Shown here: positions 5,792 through 13,304 of the stretch, one piece after another
Layout of the letters: each line of letters opens with the position of its first letter
Numbering within the stretch: the stretch's first letter is position 1
Origin: JADHLJ01 sp038118725
GTDB taxonomy: Bacteria; Pseudomonadota; Alphaproteobacteria; Thalassobaculales; Thalassobaculaceae
Assembly: GCA_038118725.1 (NCBI GenBank)
Contig: JAYOIK010000104.1
Location: 1-13,408 of the forward strand
DNA: 13,408 nucleotides
Direction of reading: 5' to 3'
Notes under the pieces: model-generated
Databases searched by the model: none
What the model was told of the DNA's origin: nothing
The model's input: the letters and a program-made list of their open reading frames with translations, nothing else
Position numbers and translations under genes: made by a program

Positions 5792-7444
5792 TCAGATCGC
5801 CGCGGACCGGTTCTTGATGTCAATGTTCAGGATCTGGTCGTTCTCGGCGTAGTCCACCGGACAGTCGATCAGATGCACGCCGGGCTCGGTCAGGGCCCGC
5901 TTCAGGATACCGGGCAATTCCGCCGCCGAGCCGACCCGATGGCCGATGCCGCCATAGGACTCGACGTACTTCACGAAATCCGGATTGCCGTATTCCAGGC
6001 CCCAGTCCTTGAGGCCCATATTGGCCTGCTTCCAGCGGATCATGCCGTAGGCGCTGTCGTTCAAGATCAGCACCGCGATGTTCATCTTCTCGCGAACCGC
6101 GGTCTCCAGCTCCTGACTGTTCATCATGAAGCCGCCGTCGCCGCAAATCGCCATGACCTTGCGGTCCGGATAGACCAGCCGCGCGGCCATCGCCGACGGC
6201 AGACCCGCTCCCATGGTCGCGAGCGCGTTATCCAGCAGCACGGTGTTCGGCTCATGCGCCGGATAATTGCGCGCGAACCAGATCTTGTAGACACCGTTAT
6301 CGAGGCAGATCATCCCGTCATCCGGCATTGCCTCGCGGATCTTGGCCACGAGATGCTGCGGATAGATCGGGAAGCGCATGTCGTCCTTGCCCTCGGCGAT
6401 TTGCGCGTCACCGTGCAGCTTGACCTCCATCATGCGGCTGAAGTCCCAACCGGCCTCCTCTTTCTTGCGCACGCCGTTCTTGAGCTGCCAGATCGCGTTG
6501 CCGATATCGCCGATGACCTCGAGCTGCGGGAAGTAAACCGGGTCGACCTCGGCGGTGTTCATCGAGACATGGATTACCTCGGTGCCGCCCTTCTCCATGA
6601 AGAACGGCGGCTTCTCGATCACGTCATGGCCGACATTGATGATCAGATCGGCGGCCTCGACGGCGCGATGCACATAATCACCCGCCGACAGCGCGGCGCA
6701 GCCCATGAACAGCGGATGCCGCTCGTCGATGACACCCTTGCCGAGCTGGGTGGTCACGAACGGGATACCGGTTTTCTCGATGAACTTGGTCAGCATCTTC
6801 GAGGTCATCTTGCGGTTTCCGCCGGCGCCGATGACCAGGATCGGCGATTTGGCCGCGTGGATCTTCTCCAGCGCGCGGATGATCGCCTTGTCCTCGGGGA
6901 TCGGACGGCGCACCGGGTTCGGCGTCATCGGCCGCTCGTCGGTTTCCTCGTCGGCGATATCCTCGGGCAGTTCGATATGGACCGCGCCGGGCTTTTCCTC
7001 CTCGGCGATCCGATAGGCCTCGCGGACCCGGCTGGGGATATTGTCGCCGGCGACGATCTGCACCGCGTATTTGGTGATCGGCCCCATCATGTCGACCACG
7101 TCGAGAATCTGGAAACGGCCCTGCTTGGACTTCTTCACTGGTTTCTGGCCGGTGATCATCAGCATCGGCATGCCGCCGAGCTGGGCATAGGCGGCGGCGG
7201 TGGTGAAGTTGGTGGCGCCGGGACCCAGCGTCGAGACGCAAACTCCGGTCTTGCCGGTCAGACGGCCATAGACCGAGGCCATGAAGCCCGCGCCTTGCTC
7301 ATGCCGGGTGAGGATCAGCCGGATCTTTTTGGAACGCGATAGGGAGTCCAGAAAATCCAGGTTCTCCTCGCCGGGAATGCCGAAAATGTACTCACAACCT
7401 TCCGCTTCCAGGCATTCGATAAACAGATCCGATGCTTTCGTCAT
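5792..7444 (-). CDS. Acetolactate synthase large subunit family, ThDP-dependent enzyme
   Basis: A 550-residue member of the acetolactate synthase/pyruvate decarboxylase superfamily, which uses thiamine diphosphate and Mg2+ to form or break C-C bonds next to a carbonyl. The catalytic Glu49 lies in LTRHEQGAGFMA (45-56). LGPGATN (73-79) is the N-terminal domain signature. The ThDP/metal motif runs from GDGGFMMNSQELETAV (435-450) to NDSAYGMIRWKQ (462-473), giving GDG-X24-N. Domain order is PYR (about 1-170), central (about 185-325), PP (about 360-540). GPITKY and CPVDYAEN resemble the catabolic AlsS type. No IlvN regulatory subunit gene is adjacent, which argues against branched-chain amino acid synthesis. 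The ATG at 7444 is five bases after GGAGGG; the frame extends to 7606 without family support. The probable operon partner is the lactonase-like gene. The real substrate is uncertain; ring-cleaving diketone hydrolases belong to the same superfamily. Confidence 0.86.
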   Translation of the reverse strand: MTKASDLFIECLEAEGCEYIFGIPGEENLDFLDSLSRSKKIRLILTRHEQGAGFMASVYGRLTGKTGVCVSTLGPGATNFTTAAAYAQLGGMPMLMITGQKPVKKSKQGRFQILDVVDMMGPITKYAVQIVAGDNIPSRVREAYRIAEEEKPGAVHIELPEDIADEETDERPMTPNPVRRPIPEDKAIIRALEKIHAAKSPILVIGAGGNRKMTSKMLTKFIEKTGIPFVTTQLGKGVIDERHPLFMGCAALSAGDYVHRAVEAADLIINVGHDVIEKPPFFMEKGGTEVIHVSMNTAEVDPVYFPQLEVIGDIGNAIWQLKNGVRKKEEAGWDFSRMMEVKLHGDAQIAEGKDDMRFPIYPQHLVAKIREAMPDDGMICLDNGVYKIWFARNYPAHEPNTVLLDNALATMGAGLPSAMAARLVYPDRKVMAICGDGGFMMNSQELETAVREKMNIAVLILNDSAYGMIRWKQANMGLKDWGLEYGNPDFVKYVESYGGIGHRVGSAAELPGILKRALTEPGVHLIDCPVDYAENDQILNIDIKNRSAAI

Positions 7445-7495
7445 GACGACCCTCCAATTCTCGATATGCGCGGATACACGCGCCCGGTTCACGCG

Positions 7496-7516
7496 CGCCG
7501 TCCGTGACGAACGGCG
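7496..7516. promoter_or_regulatory. 21-bp imperfect palindrome, candidate operator in the divergent region
   Basis: CGCCGTCCGT and ACGAACGGCG flank a central G. The right arm's reverse complement is CGCCGTTCGT, so 9 of 10 positions match. It lies 52-72 bases before the ThDP enzyme start and 174 bases before the first SDR start. An odd-centred dyad of this length is typical of a dimeric regulator site. It could also form a hairpin in the ThDP enzyme leader. No regulator gene is in the window. Confidence 0.5.
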
Positions 7517-7689
7517 AAACCTCTCCGGTGAACGGTAACACGCATTGCGCGGCGGAATATAGTGACAGTCTGCGCGGGTAGGTGATTTCGGGTTCCGGAT
7601 CATCACTCTCGCGATCGGAGTCGGGCCATGCCTTGGCTATACTGACTGGAACGCGGTTAGCGCGGATGACGCATTTAGGGAGGCGTTGG

Positions 7690-8439
7690 ATGAGCCATCA
7701 GGGAAAAGTCGCGATCGTCACCGGCGGTGGCGGAGGCTTCGGCACCGAGATCTCGAAACAGCTCGCGGCCAAGGGGGCCAAGGTCGCGGTGGTCGATATC
7801 GTCGCCGAGAACGCCAAGCGCGTCGCGGACGAGATCGGCGCGGCGGCGATCGCGCTGGAGGCGGATATCGGCAAGGCCGGACCGGTCCAAAAAGTCATCG
7901 CCGACACGGTCAAGGCATTCGGCGGCGTCGATATCATCATCAACAACGCCGGGCTGTCCTACCCGCCGGTTAAGGTCGCCGACATGGAGGATGATCTCTA
8001 TGACCGGGTCTTCAACGCTAATGTGAAGTCGATCTTTCTTTTCACCAAGCACGGCGTGCCGGAGCTCGACAAGCGCGGTGGCGGCGCGATCGTCAATATC
8101 GCCTCGACATCCGGCGTGCGCCCCAGGGCCGGAAACACGGTCTACGCGACCAGCAAGGCCGCCGCCATCGCCTTCACCAAGTCAAGCGCCCTGGAACTCG
8201 CGCGCCAGAACATCCGGGTCAACACGATCCTGCCGGTGGCCTCGATGACGCCGATGCTGACCGGCATGTTCGAGAACGACGACGGCAGCCGGATCGCGGC
8301 GATGGAGGCGGGTATCCCGCTCGGTCGGCTCGGCCAGCCCAAGGATATCGCGGCGGGCGTCATGTTCTTCCTCTCCGACGAAGCCGAATTCATCACCGGC
8401 GTGGCCCTGCCCGTCGACGGTGGCTGGACGGCGGGTTAG
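7690..8439 (+). CDS. SDR family oxidoreductase (first of three)
   Basis: A 249-residue classical short-chain dehydrogenase/reductase, interconverting an alcohol and a carbonyl with NAD(P). The cofactor loop TGGGGGFG spans residues 11-18, and Asp36 at the end of the second strand (VVDI) predicts NAD(H) preference. NNAG is at 85-88. The catalytic set is Asn111, Ser139, Tyr152 and Lys156 (YATSK). The C-terminus DGGWTAG is normal for the family. The frame opens at 7582, but the ATG at 7690 follows AGGGAGG (7677-7683) by six bases and matches family N-termini. A TATACT box at 7638-7643 could be its -10 element, without a convincing -35. It is divergent from the ThDP enzyme and heads a plus-strand run of three SDRs. 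It is clearly less similar to the next two than they are to each other. The substrate is unknown; FabG-like or glucose 1-dehydrogenase names would be generic. Confidence 0.88.
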   Translation: MSHQGKVAIVTGGGGGFGTEISKQLAAKGAKVAVVDIVAENAKRVADEIGAAAIALEADIGKAGPVQKVIADTVKAFGGVDIIINNAGLSYPPVKVADMEDDLYDRVFNANVKSIFLFTKHGVPELDKRGGGAIVNIASTSGVRPRAGNTVYATSKAAAIAFTKSSALELARQNIRVNTILPVASMTPMLTGMFENDDGSRIAAMEAGIPLGRLGQPKDIAAGVMFFLSDEAEFITGVALPVDGGWTAG

Positions 8440-8445
8440 CGAGCC

Positions 8446-8466
8446 GGGACCGGGGCCGGGATCGGG
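8446..8466 (+). other. G-quadruplex-forming motif between the first and second SDR genes
   Basis: Four G-runs in 21 bases: GGG (8446-8448), GGGG (8452-8455), GGG (8458-8460), GGG (8464-8466), with loops of 3, 2 and 3 bases. This satisfies the canonical G3+N1-7 rule on the coding strand. It arises from four tandem hexamers of form NNCGGG (8443-8466). It is 24 bases before the ATG of the second SDR, so a folded RNA could affect translation or transcript stability. Pattern match only. Confidence 0.5.
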
Positions 8467-8490
8467 AGCCTCCGGATTGGGAGCATCACC

Positions 8491-9291
8491 ATGACCGATC
8501 GCTTCGAGGGACGGCCCGCCATCGTCACCGGTGGCGGCTCCGGCATCGGTCGTGCCACGGTCCTGCGGCTGGCCTCGGAGGGCGCGCATGTGCTCGCGGT
8601 TGATCTCCGGCCCGAAGGCGTCGAGGAGACCGCCCGCATGGCGGGCAACGGACCGGGCAAGGTCATCGCCGAGGGACGTGACATCACCGAGAAATCCGCG
8701 CCCAGCGATCTCGTGGAGCAATGCCGCGAGGCCTTCGGCCCGCCCCGCATCCTCGTGAACAATGCCGGCATGGGTCATGCCCGCCCGGTGCACGGGACCC
8801 TGGACCGGCATCTGGACGGCGTCATCAAGACCAATATCGGCGCGCTGCTCCGGCTTGGCCGCGAGACCATCCGGGCGATGCGCGAGACCGAAACGCCCGG
8901 ATCCATCGTCAATATCGCCTCGGTCTTCGGGATGCGGGGCTTTCCCGGCAACTCGATCTACTCGGCCTCCAAGGCGGCGGTGATCGGCCTGACCCAGAAC
9001 ATGGCCGCGGATTACGGCCCCCATGGAATCAGGATTAACGCGATCGCCCCCGGATTGATCCGCACGGGCATGACCAAGCTCGCCTTCGAGACCGGGGACG
9101 ACTATTTCGTCGAGGACGGTCTGATCAGCCAGACCCCGCTCGGCCGCGCCGGCGAGCCGGAGGAGGTCGCGGCCTGTATCGCCTTTCTGTGTTCCGACGA
9201 CGCCCGTTTCGTAACCGGCCAGACCTTGGCCGTCGACGGTGGCTGGGTGACCACGAAATTCCGTCCCTTCCCGAGCGATCCACATGACTGA
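8491..9291 (+). CDS. SDR family oxidoreductase (second of three)
   Basis: A 266-residue classical SDR. The cofactor loop TGGGSGIG is at residues 13-20, with Asp38 (AVDLR) indicating NAD(H). NNAG is at 90-93; the catalytic residues are Asn115, Ser144, Tyr157 and Lys161 (YSASK). RINAIAPGLIRTGMT (181-195) is the usual post-catalytic segment. After the normal family end (DGGW, 249-252) it carries an extra tail VTTKFRPFPSDPHD that recurs in the next gene. The ATG at 8491 has GGGAG about eight bases upstream. It lies 51 bases after the first SDR, and that gap holds a G-rich motif. Probably co-transcribed with both neighbouring SDRs. Substrate unknown; the tail may help form a mixed oligomer or shape the active site. 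Confidence 0.89.
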   Translation: MTDRFEGRPAIVTGGGSGIGRATVLRLASEGAHVLAVDLRPEGVEETARMAGNGPGKVIAEGRDITEKSAPSDLVEQCREAFGPPRILVNNAGMGHARPVHGTLDRHLDGVIKTNIGALLRLGRETIRAMRETETPGSIVNIASVFGMRGFPGNSIYSASKAAVIGLTQNMAADYGPHGIRINAIAPGLIRTGMTKLAFETGDDYFVEDGLISQTPLGRAGEPEEVAACIAFLCSDDARFVTGQTLAVDGGWVTTKFRPFPSDPHD

Positions 9292-9313
9292 ATCAGCGGC
9301 GAGGGAGACATCC

Positions 9314-10108
9314 GTGACCGACAAGCTCAAGGGTCGGGCCGCGATCGTCACCGGCGCCGGTTCCGGCATCGGTCGGGCGACGACGAAGCGTCTGATGGCC
9401 GACGGCGCCGATGTGCTGGCGGTCGATATCAACGCCGAGGGTCTGGCCGAAACCGAGGAACAGGCGCGGGATCTGTCGGGCCGCTGTGTGACCCTGACCC
9501 GCGACATCACCGGGGATGACGCGCCCGAGGCGATCGTCGCCGCCTGCCTCGAGACTTTCGGCGGCTTGCGTATTCTGGTGAACAACGCCGGCATCGGCGA
9601 CGCGGCCGCGGCACACAAGACCGAGGACGAGGACCTGGACCGCGTCCTCGACGTCAACCTGCGAGCACTGTTTCGCATGGCGCGGGAAGCGGTTCCCGCG
9701 ATCCGGACCGGCGACGCCGGCGGAAGCATCGTCCAGCTTGCCTCTATCTTCGGGATCGTGGGGGTACGGGCGAGCGCGGCCTACGCGGCGAGCAAGGCCG
9801 CGGTCGTCGGCCTGACCCGGAACATGGCGGCGGATTACGGCCCCTACGGCATCCGCGTGAACGCCGTAGCGCCGGGCCTGATCCTGACCCCGATGAGCCG
9901 CGACAACATTGAGAAGAGCGCCTATTTCCGGGACTTGATGATCGACTCAACCCCGCTGGGGCGGGTCGGCGCGCCAGAGGACATCGCCAACGGCATCGCG
10001 TTCCTATGCTCGGACGAAGCCGGTTTCATCACCGGCCACACCCTCGCCATCGACGGCGGCTGGTCGACCACCAAATTCCGCCCCTTCGAGCCGTCACTGC
10101 ATGAGTGA
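9314..10108 (+). CDS. SDR family oxidoreductase (third of three, paralogue of the second)
   Basis: A 264-residue classical SDR. TGAGSGIG is at residues 13-20, Asp38, NNAG 90-93, Asn115, Ser144, Tyr157 and Lys161: every motif has the same number as in the preceding gene, pointing to tandem duplication. It also ends with the shared tail (STTKFRPFEPSLHE after DGGW). I start it at the GTG at 9314, about seven bases after GAGGGAGA; it gives MTDKLKGRAAIVTG, matching the paralogue's MTDRFEGRPAIVTG. An ATG at 9284 would add ten residues and overlap the previous stop by eight bases, but it has no ribosome binding site. Its stop is 11 bases from the stop of the convergent MFS gene, with no visible terminator. 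The pair may act on two stereoisomers or successive intermediates; this is inference. Confidence 0.89.
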   Translation: MTDKLKGRAAIVTGAGSGIGRATTKRLMADGADVLAVDINAEGLAETEEQARDLSGRCVTLTRDITGDDAPEAIVAACLETFGGLRILVNNAGIGDAAAAHKTEDEDLDRVLDVNLRALFRMAREAVPAIRTGDAGGSIVQLASIFGIVGVRASAAYAASKAAVVGLTRNMAADYGPYGIRVNAVAPGLILTPMSRDNIEKSAYFRDLMIDSTPLGRVGAPEDIANGIAFLCSDEAGFITGHTLAIDGGWSTTKFRPFEPSLHE

Positions 10109-10119
10109 GGGCACGTCTA

Positions 10120-11373
10120 TCAGACATTGCCCGGCGGACGCGCCATCCAGATCACCAGCGCGGCGGCCACGGACAGACCGGCGAAAACCTCCAGCGAGGC
10201 GACATAGTCGCCGGTCCAATCCCGCAGCACCGCCGAGATCATCGGCCCGCAGGCCTGGGCGCTGACCTGAACCGACAGGGCGACGCCCCGGATCGCGCCA
10301 TAGCTGCGGCGTCCGAAATAGTCCGCCCAGGCGAGCGGCGGAATGGTCAGCAGACCGCCGAGACCGATACCGAACACCACCACCGAAAGATAGGCGCTGG
10401 CGGCGCTGTCCACCGACATGATCAGCACGCAACCCGCCGCCATCGACACGCCGGACAGGTTCAACATCGCCCGCACGCCGAACCGCCGGGTGAACATTCC
10501 GTAGAGAAAACCGGAAACCCCGGTCACGGCGGAGAACAGACTGACCACCGTCGCGGCGATGGTCGGATCGAGGCCGCGCTCCAAGAGATGCGGCGCCTGA
10601 TGCAGGCTGACGCCGGCCTGTACCGGATAGGCCAGCGCCGTGAAGGCGAGCAATGTCCAGAAGGCCGGGCTGCGCATCGCCTCGGCCCGGGTGAAGACCG
10701 GCTCCTCCACCGCCCCGCCCGAGGCGCCCTCGGCGGGGGCCGCGTCGCCGTCCGGGCGCAGGCCCATATCCTCGGGGCGGCGCGCCATCAGGATGAAACT
10801 CGGAAGGAAGCCGACGATCAGGACCGTCAGGCCGACGGCGATCCAGCCGGCCCGCCAGCCGCCGCTCAGCATGGCGAAATGCGCGATCAACGGCATCGAG
10901 GTCAGGCCGATCATCAGGGCCGCGGAGACCATGGAGTTGGCGATCGGCCGGCGGCGCACGAACCAGTTGTTCACCGCGCCATAGATCCCGAGATCGAAGG
11001 GCCCGGCGAAGTTCATCCGCGCGACACAGAAAAACAGATAAAACATCAACAGCGAACTGGTTTGCGAGAGCAACAGCGCCGCGACGCCGGTAACCAGCAC
11101 CGCCGCGCAGAGCATCGCCCGGGCGCCGTGCCGGTCGACAAGGGGTCCCAACATCGGCGTGGTGATCGCCGCCAGGATCCCGCCCAGCGCCACCGCTCCG
11201 GACATCTCGGAGGACGACCAGCCGAATTCCATGGTCATGGGCGCCATGAAAATCGTCAAGGTCGCCACCGCCGGCCCCTGGCGCGCGAAGGCCGCGCAGG
11301 CGGCGCAGGCCAGCACCACCCAACCGTAGAAGAACGACAGTCGGCGCGCGACGAGAAGCTGAATGCGATGCAA
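10120..11373 (-). CDS. MFS transporter, monocarboxylate/oxalate-formate antiporter-like
   Basis: A 417-residue inner-membrane secondary transporter of the major facilitator superfamily with about twelve hydrophobic segments. The cytoplasmic loop between helices 2 and 3 is GPLVDRHGAR (76-85), a recognisable motif A. The long central loop has RRPEDMGLRPDG (about 198-209), characteristic of the monocarboxylate/oxalate-formate-like branch, followed by an acidic Ala/Gly stretch. This suggests transport of a small carboxylate, unproven. The only start that keeps helix 1 whole is a TTG at 11373; upstream is only a weak GGGA, and the next in-frame stop lies just behind (11409-11407), so initiation looks weak. 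It lies between the SDR run (convergent, 11 bases) and the acyl-CoA dehydrogenase (same strand, 143 bases upstream), so it may import the substrate of those enzymes. Confidence 0.87.
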   Translation of the reverse strand: MHRIQLLVARRLSFFYGWVVLACAACAAFARQGPAVATLTIFMAPMTMEFGWSSSEMSGAVALGGILAAITTPMLGPLVDRHGARAMLCAAVLVTGVAALLLSQTSSLLMFYLFFCVARMNFAGPFDLGIYGAVNNWFVRRRPIANSMVSAALMIGLTSMPLIAHFAMLSGGWRAGWIAVGLTVLIVGFLPSFILMARRPEDMGLRPDGDAAPAEGASGGAVEEPVFTRAEAMRSPAFWTLLAFTALAYPVQAGVSLHQAPHLLERGLDPTIAATVVSLFSAVTGVSGFLYGMFTRRFGVRAMLNLSGVSMAAGCVLIMSVDSAASAYLSVVVFGIGLGGLLTIPPLAWADYFGRRSYGAIRGVALSVQVSAQACGPMISAVLRDWTGDYVASLEVFAGLSVAAALVIWMARPPGNV

Positions 11374-11516
11374 GGCGGAAGTCCCGGGAAGGAGTGACCC
11401 GCAGTCTCATACACTAATTTGGACAACAAGGCGCGTGGCGTCACCGCCGATACGTCGGACGATTAATATGTGATCATTCTGCCGCGCGCCGAGCGTTCCA
11501 TGGGAAAACCGGCTTC

Positions 11517-13304
11517 TTAAAACGCCGCCTCGTCGAGTGTCATGACCAGGGCACCGCCGCCGATGATCGGGTCGAGCAGGGACGGCGCGCGGGAAAGATG
11601 GGTCTCGGCGAAGAATTGCGCGGTGATCAACTTGCCTCCGAGAAAAGCCGCGTCCGCCGCGCCGTCCGCGAGCTGCCGTCGTGCTTCGATCGCGCCCCGC
11701 GCCAGCATCCAGCCACCGGCGACAAGGCCCATCATCTCGAGGAACGGCACCGCGCCCGCCGCCGCCCGGGCCGGATCGGCGGGGAAGGACTCGACCAGCC
11801 AGGAGACCGCGTCATCCACCGCCGCCACGCCGGCGCCGAGATGCTTGGCCAGCGCCGCCTCCGGCCCCTTGGTCGTGTCCAACGCCGCGACGGTTTCCCG
11901 GACCGCCTCGGTGAAGCGCCGCGCCGCCGCGCCGCCGTCGCGCGCCACCTTGCGGCCCAGCAGATCCATCGCCTGGACCCCGTTGGTGCCCTCGTAGATC
12001 GTGGTGATCCGGGCGTCGCGGTAATGCTGGCCGGCGCCGGTCTCCTCCATGAAGCCCATGCCGCCATGAACCTGGATATTGGTCGAGGTGATGGCAAGAC
12101 CGACATCGGTGCACCAGGCCTTGACCACCGGGATCATCAGATCGAGCATCGATTGCGCCGCCCCGCGCGCCTCTACGTCCTCGATCCGGTTGGCCCGGTC
12201 AAGCTCGGCGGAAACCTCGTAACAAAGGCCGCGCATCGCCTCGACCTGGGATTTCATGTCCAGCAGCATGCGCCGCACATCCGGGTGATTGATGATCGGC
12301 GCTCCGGCCTCGCCACCCTGGATCGGTCGGCCCTGGACCCGCTCCCTGGCGAAGGCCACGGCCTGCTGATAGGCGCGCTCGGCGATCGCCAGACCCTGGA
12401 GCCCGACGCCGAGACGGGCGTTGTTCATCATCACGAACATATATTCGATGCCGCGGTTTTCCTCGCCGACGAGATAGCCGACCGCGCCCTCGTCCTCGCC
12501 ATAGGCCATCACGCAGGTCGGGCTGGCATGGATGCCGATCTTGTGCTCCAGCGAGACCGGACGCACGTCGTTGCGCCGGCCGAGAGAGCCGTCTTCGTTG
12601 ACCAGGAATTTCGGCACGATGAACAGCGACAGCCCCTTGGTGCCCGGAGGCCCCTCGGGCGAGCGGGCGAGGACAAGATGGACGATATTGTCCGTCATGT
12701 CATGGTCGCCCCAGGTGATGAAGATCTTCTGCCCCTTCAGAAGATAGTGATCGCCCTCGCGGGTCGAGCGGGTGCGGATCGCGCCGAGATCGGTGCCGGA
12801 TTGCGGCTCCGTCAGATTCATGGTGCCGGTCCACTCGCCCGAGACCAGCTTCCCGAGATAGGTCGCCTTCTGCTCGTCATTGCCGTGCCGCTCCAGCGCG
12901 TCGATCGCCGCCTGGGTCAAGAGCGGGCAGAGCGTGAAGGACATGTTCGCCGCGTCCCACATCTCCCACAGCGCCGTCGACAGGGTCCAGGGCAGGCCCT
13001 GGCCGCCATGCTCGGGATCGAAGGGGACCGAGTTCCAGCCCGCCTCGGCCCATTGGGTATAAGCCTCGCCGAAGCCGTCCACCGGACGAACCACGCCGTT
13101 CTCGATCCGCGCGCCCTCGATGTCGCCCTTGTGGTTCAGCGGGGCCAGCACATTGCCCGAGAACTTGCCCGCCTCGTCGAGGATCTGGTCGAGCAGTTCC
13201 TCGTCCAGCGGCTCCATCCCCGGAAGCTGGGCGACACTTTGCAGACCGACCACGTGCTTCAGGACAAAGCGCATATCGGCGAGCGGCGCGGAATAAGCGG
13301 TCAT
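11517..13304 (-). CDS. Acyl-CoA dehydrogenase with C-terminal extension (DmdC-like family)
   Basis: A 595-residue FAD enzyme, longer than the roughly 380-400 residues of classical acyl-CoA dehydrogenases because of N- and C-terminal extensions. This is the length of the DmdC (3-methylmercaptopropionyl-CoA dehydrogenase) branch. It would introduce a 2,3-double bond into an acyl-CoA and pass electrons to electron-transfer flavoprotein. LTEPQSGTDLGAI (164-176) and FITWGDHD (195-202) are flavin/substrate-binding segments. MNNARLGVGLQG (293-304) and QVHGGMGFMEETG (411-423) are family signatures. The probable catalytic base is Glu438 in IYEGTNGVQAMDLLGRK. The C-terminal domain (about 470-595) matches the extra domain of this branch. 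The ATG at 13304 follows GGAGGG by eight bases. No dmdA, dmdB or dmdD is nearby, so the substrate may be an ordinary short- or medium-chain acyl-CoA. Confidence 0.92.
   Translation of the reverse strand: MTAYSAPLADMRFVLKHVVGLQSVAQLPGMEPLDEELLDQILDEAGKFSGNVLAPLNHKGDIEGARIENGVVRPVDGFGEAYTQWAEAGWNSVPFDPEHGGQGLPWTLSTALWEMWDAANMSFTLCPLLTQAAIDALERHGNDEQKATYLGKLVSGEWTGTMNLTEPQSGTDLGAIRTRSTREGDHYLLKGQKIFITWGDHDMTDNIVHLVLARSPEGPPGTKGLSLFIVPKFLVNEDGSLGRRNDVRPVSLEHKIGIHASPTCVMAYGEDEGAVGYLVGEENRGIEYMFVMMNNARLGVGLQGLAIAERAYQQAVAFARERVQGRPIQGGEAGAPIINHPDVRRMLLDMKSQVEAMRGLCYEVSAELDRANRIEDVEARGAAQSMLDLMIPVVKAWCTDVGLAITSTNIQVHGGMGFMEETGAGQHYRDARITTIYEGTNGVQAMDLLGRKVARDGGAAARRFTEAVRETVAALDTTKGPEAALAKHLGAGVAAVDDAVSWLVESFPADPARAAAGAVPFLEMMGLVAGGWMLARGAIEARRQLADGAADAAFLGGKLITAQFFAETHLSRAPSLLDPIIGGGALVMTLDEAAF

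Noticed and set aside
5747..7342. Long open frame (531 codons) on the plus strand opposite the ThDP enzyme
   Set aside because: It is antisense to a gene with intact ThDP motifs. Its product is rich in Asp, His, Arg and Gly without a recognisable fold, as expected from the shadow of GC-biased codons.
7445..7689. Thiamine pyrophosphate riboswitch or T-box ahead of the ThDP enzyme
   Set aside because: No recognisable THI-box or T-box conserved core was found in the leader on the minus strand; only the palindrome stands out.
8182..9729. Long open frame (515 codons) on the minus strand across the three SDR genes
   Set aside because: It crosses three genes with complete SDR motifs, and its repeated composition mirrors the SDR duplication. 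No ribosome binding site or family features.
10109..10119. Terminator between convergent SDR and MFS genes
   Set aside because: Only 11 bases separate the stop codons and no hairpin is visible; termination, if any, must lie inside the opposite gene.
10105..11397. Open frame of 430 codons on the plus strand opposite the MFS gene
   Set aside because: The product is almost entirely His/Arg/Gly/Gln/Glu, the antisense of hydrophobic GC-rich codons. The opposite strand encodes an obvious transporter.
11401..11516. Terminator between the acyl-CoA dehydrogenase and MFS genes
   Set aside because: GGCG-GTGA-CGCC (11437-11448) and the partial dyad at 11446-11457 form short stems without a T-tract, so I could not support a terminator call.
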